Source of the DNA: Phalacrocorax aristotelis
Lineage: Eukaryota > Chordata > Aves > Suliformes > Phalacrocoracidae
NCBI RefSeq assembly: GCF_949628215.1
Contig: NC_134281.1
Span: forward strand, 40,532,512 to 40,596,511
DNA: 64,000 nt
Direction of reading: 5' to 3'
A program made the position numbers and the translations under genes. Positions 26,401 through 39,956 of the stretch are shown here, one piece after another. The notes beneath the pieces were generated by a model, which saw nothing but the letters and a program-made list of their open reading frames with translations, was not told where the DNA came from and made no database searches. Position 1 is the first letter of the stretch; each line of letters opens with the position of its first letter.

Positions 26401-29400
26401 ATGGGATGCTTGACCTCGGCGCAGGGAGGGGGAGAGCAGTCTCCCAGCTGTCTGTGGGAGCTGGCATCCCCTTTGCTGGGAGGTTGTGGAAAGGTGCCTC
26501 TGCGTGCCAGGGCACGCAGGATCTGGGGGAGGCATGCGTCGGTGCTTGCTGGGACTCCGAATGCTCCGCAGCAAACGCTGGACCCTTCCAGGCCTGCTTC
26601 AGTGCAAAGAGGCAAGTGGTTTGGCTGAAGGTAGTGCCAGGCATTTCAAGATTTCTCCAGCTGATTCTTCCCTCAGGGACCTAAACGTTAAAAAAAATCA
26701 AGACTGTGAAGTATCACAATGACAGAGACTTTTTGACGCTTGTGCACAACCATGTTTCTGTATGCTGACATACCTGGTTATGCTATGATGCACCCTCAGA
26801 ATAGAATTGTTTATTTCTGCACCCAGCTATGGCCTTTAATGCCAGCATCAGGCCTCTTGGCTCGGGCTCCGAGAGTTTTTAGGTTCTGCAAGTCATAACA
26901 AACCTGCTCCTGAGCAGCCATGTCTGCCCTGTAGGAAAACCAACAACCAGCATTCAAGTCCCAACCAGCTGCCAGCCTTCATGCTCCCACACAAGCGCCT
27001 GGGAAAGCAGCACGTGCAGAAGCACTCGCAGCACCCAGAGGACCCATGGAAACCTTACGCTGAAACACCCCACGCCCTGCTGCTGCGCCTGGTGCACGTA
27101 GCAAGTGGTGCACATAGCCACAGTCATCCCAGGTGCCACAGAGGGGCTCTGGCATCACTGCCTCCTTAAACTACCCCCTCCAGGGGCCACTGTGGCTTCT
27201 CCTCCCCACTCCCCTCAAGGACTGACCTTGACCATAGCTGCTGGTGCCTCTCTGTGCTGCTTGCAGCCCCTCTTCCTCTCACTGCCTTCTTGCTCCTTTC
27301 AGCCTCCCCAGCCTGTGCATGGTGTCCTGCTTAACCAGGCTGGGGGTGAAGGGGGGTCTTGCCTTCCCGCAGCACCTGTTCCCCTGAAGCAGACAGCTGC
27401 CAGGCTGCGTGGTGCTCTTTGAAGGTCCAGCTGCAGCCACACCGGATAAGCGCCGAGGCACAAGAGGCAGTGCTGCTCAACATCAGGAGTGGGACAGGGT
27501 CTTTGCATGGGGGCAGAGGGCCTCCAAAGTGCTGCCCTACCAAGGAGCGAGCACCCCTGCCCGGTGGTGGCAATGATGCCTGGGTGGCAGCTTGCTGTGC
27601 TGTCCCAGCTGTGCCCCGGGTAATGGCATGGCTCAGCCTCAGGAGGAGCAAGGGGCTTTATAGAGCAAAAGCAAAACCTGTAAGCGTAGAAGAGCAACCA
27701 TAAAAATGCTGCCTTTCTGCCCATCAAGTCTATTCTCCGTATTTTCAGAAGTAAAATTGCTGGCTTCAGAGGTAGGAGTAAGTTCCTGGCTTTTTATTCT
27801 GCTAGCTCTGGAGAGCGTAAGTAGGTAAGAGGAGACAGCTGGATTTGAGGTTTGCTGCTGTGCTATTAGCAAATCATTTGCAAAGTCCCTGCTGAAGGCA
27901 GCGGGGGTTAAAGGGTGCCAGGGAGGACAGTGTTGGTAAGTAAGGACGCTGCAAAATGTTTTTGCAGACAACGCTGTGAAGTAGTGGGGAGCCATTGGTG
28001 TAATTTGGCAGGCAGAGTCTTTGTTGGTGGCGACATGCAGAATGGATTGAGCTTAAAACTGTTTCAGCAAAGACTGGGGAGGTTGCAGGTCTGGGGACCC
28101 TTTCACTTGTAAACCTGCAGCGTTTGTTGTGGAATCACTGGAACTGTAAACATGGGCTCCTGTGGTACCATGTTATGGTTGTATTTTGGAGCAGAAACAC
28201 TGCCCAAATGGGAACCAGCCCTGCTGAGCCGCTCCTGGGGATGCATGTGTTTACCCCAGTAGTGGCTCCTTGCTGAGGAGTGGGCAGCAGCTGTGCCCTG
28301 CGTTAGCGTTGGTCCCCAGCTCAGGGCAGAGGTGAGGAACGCAGGCTGGATGCTGCCCAGCCCTTGAGCAGCTCCACCCTACCACCAGCCACACTGCATC
28401 CCGCCACACTTAGCAGTGTGATGGGTCTGTCTTCACAGATGCCCTAGCAAAGCTCTGGCCTCAGGGTAAGGAATCATTTGCCACCCTGGGTTCAGTCAGT
28501 GTGCAGGAGCTCAGCTTTCCCCACAGCCTGCACAGTTTGGGAAGTGAGGGGCCAGGCACCTGTGTAGGCAGAGGGGGCTTGCCTCCTGCCATCCCCGTGT
28601 TGGTCTGCTGCTCCCCTGCTGTAGGTGACCCCTCGGTGCTGTGTGTCTGCGTGGTCCCAAGCCCAGGTGCAAGTCTGCACCTCTCTGGTTGATAAAATGC
28701 TCATGGCTGGTTACCCGGCCATGGACAGCCCTCGGCTCGCAGCCGCACCACTGTGCGCCTGAGCTCATAGTCAAACCCATGGTTTGGATCCCCATGAGAT
28801 GTATAAAGGGGTTTGTTTCTGTGTCAGAAAAGCAAAAGAAACACTTGGGGATTTCTGGCTTTGACTTGCCAGGCTGCTTGTTTGTTTCTTTTTTCCCCTA
28901 TTACTGTGTTTTTAAGAAAAGCAAAATAACTTCCATGGTGGTGTTTGTTTCTGGTTTTTTTTTTTGTTTTTTTTTTTTCAGCTGGCTCAAGCAGGCAGCA
29001 GTATCCAAACATTTCCAAGCGGGAGGAGCTCCTGTCACCCATGCTGCTCCGGCACTCAGAGCTGAAGTGGCAGCTCCCTGGGGTGCCTGTTCCTCTGACC
29101 TACAGGGGTACAGTGGGGGCAGCCACCTGGGCCTGCAGGGCACCCAAGCAAAGGCTGGTGCTGCTGCAGGGCCCTTTGCGATGGGTGCTGTGCAATGCCC
29201 TTGGCCAGGAGGGATCCTCTCTGCTGGCACCCCTGGCAGCGTTCTGTGGCGGGTCGGGGGGTCACTGGGAAGGCTGGCATCCCACTCTGTTTTTGGAACT
29301 GCTCATGCCCTTCTTTACCTGCTGCTTCCTTGCTGAATTTAAAGCCTGCCCTGCTGCTGCCTCCCTGCGCCAAGGGCAGAGAGCATCTCCACCTCGCCAA

Positions 29401-32400
29401 GCCCTTATCGCCCACAGCATGGCTTCTGTGGTTTGAAAAAGGAGATGCCTTAGAAACTTGCATTTGGAGATTAGCTGTAACTTTAGATTCACCCCAACCC
29501 CCAGCTGTGGGCTGTTGCCCTGGAAAACCTGATGGTGCGTTAAAGCTGTGTGCATCTTGTACAATTTTAGATGCCATAGTTTTTGGTCTTGTTTTTTTGT
29601 TCAATCTGCTCCATTAACTCAAAACTGTAGATAATTCAACTTAAAAGCTATTTTATTTCAAATGAAATAGTAACGAGGTACCCTTTTGAACCTTTATTCT
29701 GCTGCTAGCTGGGGTCCGAGCTGCAGCGTTAAACTGACTATACATAACTGGAGCAAAGAGGGAACTGTTAGCAACGCAGAGCTGCTGGGTGATTCCCGTG
29801 TGTACTTTAGCACTGGCTGTTTAATTACATGTCCCTCAGCAGTTGGTTTGTCCTAAGTCTTGGACCTAAAAGAGTGTAAAAAGATACGTTGGTGTGTAAT
29901 TATCCCGGTCAGAGCTCCGGTTGGATGCCCAGCTGCATACCTGCTGAGGCAGCTGTTCTGAGGGCCTGCTGCACTGTAACCTTGTTACCTAAAGCTTGCA
30001 GAAAGAAATAGCACAAAGCCTTAAAAAATAGGGGTTTTCTAGGGAAGAGGGGCAACTCCACCTGTTTGTGTGTGGTGTTATTTATAAGAAAGACAAAATG
30101 CAGGTGTACGGCCTGCATGAAGGGTGCTGGAAGTTTCCTGTGTTTTGCTTTTAGTGGTTAACCTTTGCCTGGCAAACTGTGGCTGGTGAGCATCCTCCTC
30201 TTTTAGACAAACCTATGTCCTCGGTTTTCTGTGAAAAAAATATTTTCCCCAGAGGATGATCTAAGCTTTCCCACTAGCATATTTGCTCCATGCATTTGTT
30301 GACTCTGCTGTTAATTATGGAGCCCTAGACCAGCATGTGCCTCTCCAAGCCTGCAGTACCTGGAGAGGGCAGGGAGCCTTGCTCCCTCCCGTTGTTGCTA
30401 GCACCTTTCCCATAATCACTCTTCTCACTTCTGACAGCTCTCAAATAGAGCAGGGGTAGGGATGAACAGTGAAAAAGGGCAGGAGGTCACAACGAGCGCA
30501 CGGTAGTGTGTGCCATGGTGTTTTGTGTGCTGGATGTTGGTCCTCTCTGCAGGCAGCCGAGGGCTCCTGGCAGGGTTAGCAGCTGCTGCAATGGAAACTT
30601 TTCTTCCAGTTGCCCATTTGACTGCACCTTTCTACTCCTACAGTTCCCTTGTAGCAAGAAGGGGAAAGTCAAAGCTGCACAATGAGCTTGGGATTGAAAA
30701 TAAAGATCATCCCGGCTCACTCAAGAAACACAGTGCTATGGCAGTGGCATTGCAGCTGGGGGGACCGAAGGGCAGGGTTGCAGGGTGGTGTAGCTGGAGA
30801 AGGCAGACAAAACTGTGAGCCCCTTGCTAGCCAACATGAAGCATGGGCACAAATGCTTGCTTGTTTTATTAGACCAACCAGCAACTGGAAAAAATATGCC
30901 CTGTCTTCAAACATAGCTCTTCATGTTTTCAGAGCACTTTCTGCAGAAAGGCTTTGCCTTGGGCACGATGGCCAGAGAAGGCTGTTGGTGGGACTGATTA
31001 TTTTGTCTCTTTTTAGGCTGTGAGTCAGACAAGAGAGAGTTGCAGCCGTGCCCGCAGCTGCTCTGGGGCTAGGGAATCTCTGTCATTGTCAGCCTCCGGT
31101 CTGGCAAGCCCTCATTCAGCATTATCGCTTGTGGGGGGCTGATGATGTACTCGCTGTGTGTTCCTACAGCAGCGGGTGCAGTGCACCCCTGGCTCACCTC
31201 CTGCTTGGAGCAGGACGAGATCACACCAGCCATGTTTTGTCTGAGGTGGTGAACTGAAAAACTTGTTGGAACTCTGGCTTTGGTCTGTTATAGAGAATGA
31301 ATAGTTGTGACTGTGAGTGCTGGGGGACACAAGAGATCCCTCTGAGAAAAGTGATGGGATGAGTTTGGCTCTTGGCGTGTGTTTGCTTTTGGTTGAGGGC
31401 TGCGCATTGAGCATGAAGGCTTGTTTCCCAGAAAATGGAGCAATGCTCTCCCTGACTGAGTGGTCTTTTCTTTAGAGAGTGACTTAGCCCTGACCCAGGC
31501 TCTGAGGGCACAAAATCCCAAGTCCTGCAGAACTGTGTACACCCTGATACAATCTGCAGTTTCATGCAGTTTGTTGCTGTTGTCTGAAATCAAGTGTACC
31601 CTACAAGAAATCCGGTGACTTGAGATAGCTGCAGCAGCTTAGTTAGTAGGGTAGGTTGCCAGGAACTCGGAGGGAAAACAGTATTATTGGATGATGACCT
31701 AGTTGTTTGTAAATCTCTCTGTACAAAAGATTTAGTAATCTTAGGAGGCCTATTAAAGTAATGCTGCTTATGTTTGTTTGAAGATGAGGAAACACAGCAA
31801 TTTAATTTTCAAATGTTATGGTTTGGGGTTTTTTTTAACCATCTAATTTATTAACAAAGCTAACCGGCTGGGAAAATAAGCACTGAAACTTTCCTAATGA
31901 GGTCATTCGTGTAGGATGGGAAGAAGGGACTCCAGAGAAACTCAAACTTCTCCAGTGGCAAAAGGGGTTTTGGGGCTGTGGCTTGGGGGTGGGGAAGGGA
32001 AGGCTGAACAAAGTCAGCCTAGGCTTGCCTCAGCAAAATAAGAGAACAGTTTATCTTGTAATTTTGCAGTAGTTGTTTTTAACCTTATGTCTTTAAAAAA
32101 AGTGGTAAAATTAGCAGGATCAGCACAGGTTGAAGTATCTTCTTGGACGTGCATACATTACTTTATAAAAATAAGTTGCGTTGTATTTTTTTTCACACTG
32201 TAGTTTTTCAATATAGTAAGTGAAAACTGCAGAGTGTGGAGTTGGAGTTTGGGCTCAGTTTGTAGTGGATCCGTGCTTCTTTTGTACCCATGTGAAACAG
32301 CTCCTTGTTATTCCAGCAATGATTATTTTAAAGCACTTGTAGACAGTTTGTAACAAACCAGCAGAGTTCATTATCAAATTCAGCAGCTGCATTTATCAGC

Positions 32401-34499
32401 TCTAATAGTGTGTATTGGGAGTCCCTTTTTTCAGGAATGTGTGAGCCTTTTGGGTATGGGGAAGCTTTTGCAGCTGTGTCCATCTTCTGCGGGTCCTCCT
32501 GGGCAATACCTGTGCTGCAGCGAGGCTGTTGGGTTCAGTGCGCCTGTGCCTGTTTCACAAGTCACTTGGCCACCTCAGCCCCAGGGTCCTGCAGAGGTTC
32601 CAGCCAGATGCCCTGTGATGCTGGTGATGAGGAGGCAGGGAGAGCAGGGTGAATGCAGTGTTCTGATCCTGTGGTTTTGTTCTCATTAAAACTGAAACTC
32701 CCAAAAGGTAGGGTCTTATGATTCCTCACTGTATTCTTTGCAGAGTAAATTTCCCAAGGAGCCAGTATTCTCATATCTATTATCTTTTCTTAAGAGTACT
32801 ACCTAAACATGATAAAATCCTTCTAAATTCCTCTGCTACCATTTCAATTCCTTGTAGTCAAGATGCTGTTTTATATTTGCGCAACTTCCACCTGGTATCT
32901 CTGGACTTGGTCTCCGTCAGGAGCAGGGTCATTTTCCTAAGGTGCTGATGGTGCAGGAGGACTTCTTATAGGAATTAAAATCCCATTGCAAGAACATTCT
33001 CCAGACATGGCATCAGCACCTCTCCTTGGGCCTGGGAAGGGTTGCTGATATTCTCAGTGAGCTGTGCCTTGCTTCAGGCACCTAGGCATAGCATTGTCTA
33101 CCTGGGAGCATGGTCTGCAACCCCACGTTGGGTGCCAGGGTGGGAGTGACAGCAGTGAGCAGTCCTGGGGGCTGTGCTGGGGGGATAGGGGGAGACACTG
33201 CCTGCAAGGATGATACCATTACTATTTACAAATTAGTTAAGCCTCGCTTACATGTTGAACAGAAGTCCCAGTTGACTCTGCAGTTGAAGTGAATGCTAGG
33301 ATTAGGTAAGGAAACCCAGATCCAGCAAAGCCCCTGGTCTTGGTAGTTCCCCATGCAATCAATTCCTTTCAGTGGGAAGGAGTCCTAAAATTTGGGCTCA
33401 AATGTATTAATGGCTTTGAGCAGAAAAGGGTCCAGGTGTGGTTTTTTTTTTTTTTTTCTTTTGTGTGTATGTGTTGGAAGGGGGCTGTGGCAGCAGAGCA
33501 GTGTTCCCTGCCTACTTCTCATGGCACACCAGCAAAGGCAGGAAGTGTTGAACAAAACCGCAAAAATCTGTGTCCTTTTAAACTTCCTTTCTAGGAACTC
33601 TAGCTTAACAATTAGCTTTGCAATAATTAAATTCCTCAAATTATCAGGTTAAACACCCCAAGTCTAGTAACAGAAGACTCCTATTACGTTTCTAAATGCT
33701 GTTTGAAATGAGTAGATGGTGCTATGGAGCCCAGCCTGCTTGCATTATCCGCTGGATCTGAGGCTGCAGTTCCTTGGGTGATCCTGCTGTGCCAAGATGT
33801 GCACGCCTCCTGGCTCTAGTTATCTGGTGCCAGCATCGCAAAATCATGGGGCAGGTTTACCAGCAGAGCTTACGTATGTCCCAGCTCAGGTGGTGCTGTC
33901 AAGAGTCATGGGAGCTCCAGCTTGGTCCTTCTCGCAGCATCCGGTGAGCGGCTGGTAGAGGTCAGGATCCACGTGCAGACATGCTGTAAAGCAGCCTGTG
34001 CTCCCTGGGCTGCCGGGACCTGCAGCAGTGCTGGAGGGGGTTCCCCCATGGTGATCATGTCCCCCGCTTTGTGGCACCAAGGCCTGGATGTGGTCCTGAC
34101 CCTTCCAGTTCATATCAGCTAAAACATGGCCTGCTCCTCGGGATGTGAGGTAATACTTCTGGTTTTATAAAAATCTGCTTTTGTGTTTGTGGTGAAGGCC
34201 ACAATGTGTTCCTGCATTGCCTGGCGTGGTGTAAGCCTCCCTGGCTCGAGTTGGCCATCATTGACTTGAACTGCAAAAGGTCTTGTCTGTGTCATGGCAC
34301 TGCAGGGCTTATGTCAGAGGTGGTTAATACACCACAGCCTTTGCCTTAAATTCCAGAGAGTTTTCACTTTGTATTTTACAAATAATATGACAAGCATGCA
34401 ATGTACAGCTCCCATCATCACTTACAATGAGAAACATACTCCAAGTAGCTTGCCCTTTCCCAGCAACAAAGCAAAATGTCTGACTATTAAACATTTACG

Positions 34500-34660
34500 A
34501 ACAGATTAACGATTATTTCCAGACAAATGTGTTTATGCTGTTTCAGTCAGCACTCCTTCTTCTCTTGAGTAATTTGCACAGTGAATCACTAAATGTGCCA
34601 TTAAAATGCATTTTAATATTTGAGTGCTACAAATATTAGTAATACAGGACACATACAGTG
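34500..34660. promoter_or_regulatory. Candidate AT-rich regulatory element with palindrome
   Basis: An AT-rich, CpG-poor stretch in intron 1 contains a perfect 18-bp palindrome at 34600-34617, with half-site ATTAAAATG. The palindrome displays inverted ATTA/TAAT homeodomain cores around an ATGCAT centre. Flanking sequence includes GATTA and ATTTGCA-like words. Enhancer function is inferred from texture only. Confidence 0.3.
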
Positions 34661-37600
34661 TGTACTTGCTGTGGAATGCTACAGCTCCGTGACTGGCAGT
34701 AACTTGACTGTAATATGGTAGATCTGGGTTAGTAACTGAGAGTTTGGGTCATGATGTTGATACAGAGGGTGTTTCAGACACCCGTGCGTCCCTAACTCTC
34801 CTCATAGCCAAAGCACACACAGACTTCACACCTCCATAGAGCAAGCACCGCTCCCAAAACTCTGCACCCACAGCCATGCCCAGTAAGTAGCCAGCAGTGC
34901 TGGGAGATGGCAGCCCTGCTCCAGCAAAACCAACACCCATTCCTGGGAGTGGGGTCCATGGGCTCGCTCATGCCTGGTACTCCTGGCGCTGCCCAGCCCT
35001 GCATGGTCATGGCTGTGTCTCAGCTGCCCTGTGCTGACTCATGATTTGGCTTTGTCCTCTCCTGCCTCATCGTGCATGGATTAAGTGAGGGCTGGAAGAG
35101 GCTTGCAGGGCTGGAGGATGAGCTGCTTTCGTGGAGACAGTTCTGGCTCGTTTCCTTCGTGCTGCCGTGAACACAGTACTGTGGAGCCGGAGGGCGATGA
35201 GTGCTTGTGTGTTCGGTGCCTGTGTCTTCAGTTGAGACAGTGCCATAGCAGGAACGCTGCTTCGCAGAGGAAAAATCCTGTTGGCTTTTTTAGTTTTGCA
35301 TGAGTTACCTTCCATGGGTGGTAAACAGTGAATCATGTGCAACCTGGTCCATAGGTGACCTTTATGGAGCACAGAAGGAAACTTTGGGGACATTTTAGGG
35401 CAATGAGGGACTTGTGGGGAACTGGGGCAGTGGATGACTGCCACAGACAGAGGCTTGGATTACTGACCCAGCTGTTGTGAGGTGAAGCAACCAGAGTTTA
35501 CAAGCTGTCCTCCTGCACAGCCAGGATGAGTCAGCCGGCAGTGTGTGCTGCCAGCCCAGCTTCCCAGCCTCCATGTCACAGGCGTCTGCTCTGCTCAAAT
35601 TTCCTCGACTTTGCTGCAGCTTTACTTGTGGTAGCTGCATACAGAAACCCTAGGTGGAAATATTTAGAGGTGTGGAGGATAGATGCTTCAGATGCAGCAT
35701 GTCCCTGAAGTGGCCAGTACCTCGCCTGCCACAGGGCGCTTTCTTGGAGCTGTGATCTCTGAACTGGCACATGTTTAAAGTTCTAAAATTACAAAAGACC
35801 TTCTGTGATTTGCCCTGAAATCAGTCATTTGGAGTAGTATATGCAGCATTTAAACTAGTTCTGGATCTCCTGCTCCTGAATGCAGAGAGTTGCTGGGAAA
35901 GAAGGCCAGTGACCTAAATAGGGGGCTGTTACACGGCCACTCCGATCCATGCAGATCGGAGAGATTCATGAGTGTGTTCTTAATGTGTGGTTCAGGAAGT
36001 AAGCTTTTAGCGATACCTAATGTCAATTATGAATGTCCCTCTTACCTGTGCGTGAGCAGGATGCATTACCTGCTGCTTAGCAGTTACTCTGCCCAAAGCC
36101 ATTGCGAGGAAGGCCCTCCTGTGCTCTGCTGCTGCCTGTTCCCCAGCTATGGCAGCATCCCCACGCTGCTCTTATTGCAGCTCGGCTGCTGAGCACTGCC
36201 AGCGTTTGATCTGCTCTGCAATGCTGCTTGCCACGTGCAGCCTGATCCTGCTCTTGCTGGGCTTCGCTGCTACTGGTGCAGACGTAGCTGGGAAAAACAG
36301 CAGGTTGTTTCATTTGCGATTCACTGCTGGGGTGTTAGAAGAGAAGCAGAAGTCAGCTGTGAGCTGTAAAGCATGAAATACCAGATAGCATGCCACTTGC
36401 AGTACTGTACTTCTCACTGGTAGAGTGCAGGGCTGCAGAGGAAGCTGAGCACCCTCGGTGCCATGGGAGCAAGGGTTAGTGGATTGCTCCTAACAGAAAA
36501 TGCTGAGGATGCGGTGTAGGGGGTGCTTGCTGCTGGCTGTGCACGGTTTCTGGCCAGCAGAAAGCAACCCATGAGTGCCTGCGCTACTGTTGGAGGAGAG
36601 CTGGGGGCTATATGGCAGCATTTTCTCAGCATCCCACATCTACTGTGGGTGCTGTCCACTGCTGTGGGCTGTATTGGCCTGACACACACCGGGGGTGAAC
36701 TTCAAACCCAGGGCTGGTTTCTGCAGAGGGAGAGAAAAATTTTGAAAATTTGGGTCCTGCTGAGCAGCCTAGAAATGATGCCATGTGCCAAAAACAGGGA
36801 CTTGGTGTAAAAGGACACTGTTCTCAGCTAGCTGGGCAGGCACATGCGTTGGCTGGAAAAACAGAGCTGTTACCCAGGCCGAAGTGTGAGAAACCTGAAG
36901 GCTACAGGGAGAAATGCTGTATGCAGTGCTTGGAAAGGTCACATGTAGCTACATTGGACTCAAGTCCCTGTAATGTAATCGCAGGTTGAAGCACAGCACC
37001 ACAGGGCCAGTTACTCTCATGGATCTGTGGAAAACAAACAGCAGTGTTTGTGCACAGTTCTGCTAGAGATTGTGTGCAAGGATTGGCACAGAAGTGACAG
37101 TTTTACAGGCGAGGGCTGTCCTAAACCAGCTACTCTTTGAACTCCTGTATACCCAAATAATTTAGCAATAAGCTCTTTGCTGCTGCGATGCCTGTAGGGA
37201 TATTCTTTTGAATGTGATGCTGCTCAGTAGCCCTTCCCTGCTCCTGCTGCAACATGCATGGGTAGTTTCCTTCCAGCAGCAGCAGTTTCATTGCTACATG
37301 GAATGAGAAATGGCCAGGGATGCTGGAGGCGCACAGCAGGAAGGGTGCTGCAGAGAGATAGGGCAAGGTGGCCTTCAGTGTGACATGGACGAAGGGACAG
37401 TGGTCCAATAAGCCAGGGCAGGCTGGAGCATGCCATGAGTTATGTACAGCTAAAGAAGCTGAGGTTTTCTGGGACCACCAGGAGGTTAAGACCTCCAAAT
37501 CTTGAGTGGTGTAAATGCCGGTAGAGCGCTGATTTACAGCATGCAGCTAAGCATACTTTGTAGACATGATGAAGGAACGTCATTTGGGTCTGTTGCAGAG

Positions 37601-38842
37601 TGCCTGCAGCAAAGCTGCTCGGGAACAGCAGTGCCAGCACCAGGAAAACTGACCCTTAACTGTTTACTGGTGCTGCCTGTCCTCTTGGACTTGATCTTGA
37701 GTCAGAGCTAGCATGCAAGCTGTCTTCCTTGTCTGGATATGTTTGTATGCATATGATCCTGGTTCACTCCTTGCTCTGGTGGGGTTGGGATCATGTTGTC
37801 TTCCTTGGCCCAACTCGCAGGAAAGTGTGTGGCATGCTGGCACAGGCTGGGCTCCCCTGTAAGGTGGTGGCACATGCTGCCTTCATGCTGCTTGTGGGCA
37901 TCCTGCAGGTAGCTGCAAGTGAGGGGTCAAGCTGCAAAAGCTGTGCTTGAATTGCTGTCGGACCAGCCAGGTGAGCCCAGCAGAGAGCATCCTTCCTTCT
38001 TGCTGGACACCATGCAAACACCAGTCCCGTGCTGGGACCGATGCTTTGTGTTCTTACTTAGAGAAGGAAAGTCCCAGAGCTGCTCGGGTTTTTTTTCTGC
38101 CACCTCCCACATACGGCCACATGGGAGCAGACAGCAGCCAGGAGTGTGTCTCTGATCTTTGGCGTCTTGTTTTCCTTTTCCTCTGATGTGGTGTGGGGCT
38201 GCTGCAGACCTGCAACACAGCCTGGCTGGAGCGGGCTGAAGGAAGTGGAAAGGCCAGGCTGGAACGGCCGATGTGTCTGTGCTTCTGCCCATCCTCCTCG
38301 CTGCAGCAGGGGGCCATGAAATCCTCCTCCATCTGTGAGAGGGAGCGGAGAAGACGCTCCTCATCCCCAGTGCTTGGGCAGGCAGGCAGCAGCTCTCCTC
38401 CCTCCCAGCCCTACGTGGGGCGATGGGCCTTTCCCATGCAACAGGATCCATCCTGCTGTGGGGCAGCAACTGGTGCAGGGACTAACCATGTTGCACCCAG
38501 CCTCTGTGCAAATGGCAGGCGTAGGGGTGGGTGCGCACTGCAGTGATGGATGCCCTCTGGCTTGGGAAAAGCATGAGTCAATAAACTTGTATCGCCTATT
38601 AACATAGGGAAGAGTGAAGCAACAGTATGCACAAGAGCTCAATGCTTTTTTTTTTTTGGAGGGTGTTTTGGTTGCAGAGCATTGTTTGCCAAGCTGCTTC
38701 TCAGCTGACCAGTCCTGTTGTGCAAAATAATTTAAAAAAAAAAAGGCACTTTTCTGCAGCATGTCATGGTTGCCTCTGTGTAAAAGCAGTTTAACATGCT
38801 GCGCCACCTTTTGGAAAAATAACTTGCTGTCTTTCAAAACAG

Positions 38843-38855
38843 AGCATCGGCGAAA
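38843..38855 (+). other. GNG12: GNG12 5' UTR segment and start context
   Basis: The acceptor AG at 38841-38842, preceded by a moderate pyrimidine tract, opens the first coding exon. Thirteen untranslated bases precede the ATG. The start has the favourable A at -3, while +4 is T. A second AG at 38843-38844 could shift the junction by two bases without changing the protein. Confidence 0.8.
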
Positions 38856-38951
38856 ATGTCTGGCAAAACGGCAAGCACAACCAACAACATAGCCCAGGCC
38901 CGAAGGACTGTCCAGCAGTTAAGAACAGAAGCCTCAATAGAAAGAATAAAG
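38856..38951 (+). CDS. GNG12: GNG12, G-protein gamma-12, coding exon 1
   Basis: This exon encodes the first 32 residues of guanine nucleotide-binding protein gamma-12, which pairs with G-beta to form the beta-gamma dimer acting at the plasma membrane after receptor activation. The stretch NIAQARRTVQQLR is the family's N-terminal coiled-coil helix, and EASIERIK follows. The start MSGKTAS keeps Ser2, corresponding to the PKC-phosphorylated N-terminal serine described for gamma-12. Compared with the human protein as I recall it, there is one extra Thr before NNIAQ, giving 73 instead of 72 residues in total. The exon ends in phase 0 at AAG|GTGAGA, the conserved junction of G-gamma genes. A weakly related paralogue is unlikely because the residues specific to gamma-12 match throughout. 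Confidence 0.97.
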
Positions 38952-39956
38952 GTGAGAGCGCATCCTTATCTGCTCCTCTTTTTTTTCCTGTTTTTTTTCC
39001 CCCCTTCCCACTGTAGGGTGATTATGGAGTGTGTGTGCATCTGTGTGCCCACAGTTCTTCCACCCACCCCCACCCCCCCGCCTCAGAACATGCTATTTAT
39101 ATTTCAGCCCAACAAATCTGAATAAATCTACTTTTTGTGGCCACTTACCAGCAGTATCCTTCAGGTAGCTCAGCATGGACTTGTAGGAGAACCAAAGCAA
39201 AATATGAAGTGCAAATCAAATGTGTGAAACAGAAGGCAGGTATGGGTTTCCAGGTTCATGCATATTGTGTTAATTGTGTGGTTTTGTTCCTTCCTTTAAC
39301 TTCTTTAAGGCAGAAAAGAAACCAAAACTTTTTTTCCAGCTAGTAGGGATATGATATTGGCTACACTAGTAGTATTGCCTTTCCCATTTTGTGGGGCTGC
39401 TGGAATTGCTGCCCAGCCCATTTTGAAGGGCATCAGAACAAATGTCCAGATTCACAGAGCAGCAGTGCTCTTCCTCAGGCGAAGGGGGTCAGGAGCAGGG
39501 CTGTGCAAGCAGGGACTCTGCACAGTGTTCGCGAAATGACTAGTCATCTGAGGACACTTCTGTTTACTGTCCCCGACTTTATAGATGAGAAGTTCCTCAT
39601 TACGAACCTGCTGTATTACTTTGAACATTCTCCTGTTTGGTTTTTAGTCTTCTGTAGAAGCCGTGTAGGAGCTGGGCAGTGCTTTTGCCTGGTGTCACAA
39701 ACTAACCCCAAAGACCAGGAAGGTCCGTCCTTTTCTCCTCCCTGCAGATAAAGCCAGAGCGAGCCCGTGGCAGCGTGTCTTCACAGACCAGGCCCAGAGA
39801 GTGCGTTGATCTCCAAGCACCTCTCCTGTCCCATGCAGGGACTTTGTACCTGTCGGCAGCTCTCAGCTCATTTGATCGTGTTACCAGTTATGGGGAAATA
39901 CCATTTTATGGTTTGTGGTTTGTTTCTTCCCACCCACCCCCCCCCATCTTCTGCAG
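38952..39956 (+). other. GNG12: GNG12 intron between the coding exons
   Basis: The 1005-bp phase-0 intron begins GTGAGA and ends CTTCTGCAG at 39948-39956, preceded by a C/T-rich tract. It includes two C-rich runs (about 39058-39080 and 39934-39945). Nothing else was identified in it. Confidence 0.95.

Larger units (their letters stand above)
14472..38842 (+). other. GNG12: GNG12 intron 1
   Basis: This 24.4 kb interval runs from the donor at 14472 to the acceptor AG at 38841-38842. No protein-coding exon was recognised within it. It contains a second CpG-rich block, AT-rich candidate conserved elements, one possible extra non-coding exon, a MIR-like SINE, two perfect palindromes and several T runs (about 28955-28979, 33441-33457 and 38643-38659). 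Stretches not listed separately show nothing I can identify. A T-rich tract ending in CAG at 28979-28981 mimics a splice acceptor, but no matching exon could be argued. Confidence 0.6.

Noticed and set aside
28979-28990. Strong-looking splice acceptor after a T tract at 28955-28980
   Set aside because: No plausible exon with a donor and coding or conserved content follows. T tracts ending in CAG are frequent by chance.
28641-29336. 231-codon plus-strand open frame containing a Phe-rich run
   Set aside because: The Phe run is a translated T tract (28955-28979). There is no domain, and it lies inside GNG12 intron 1.
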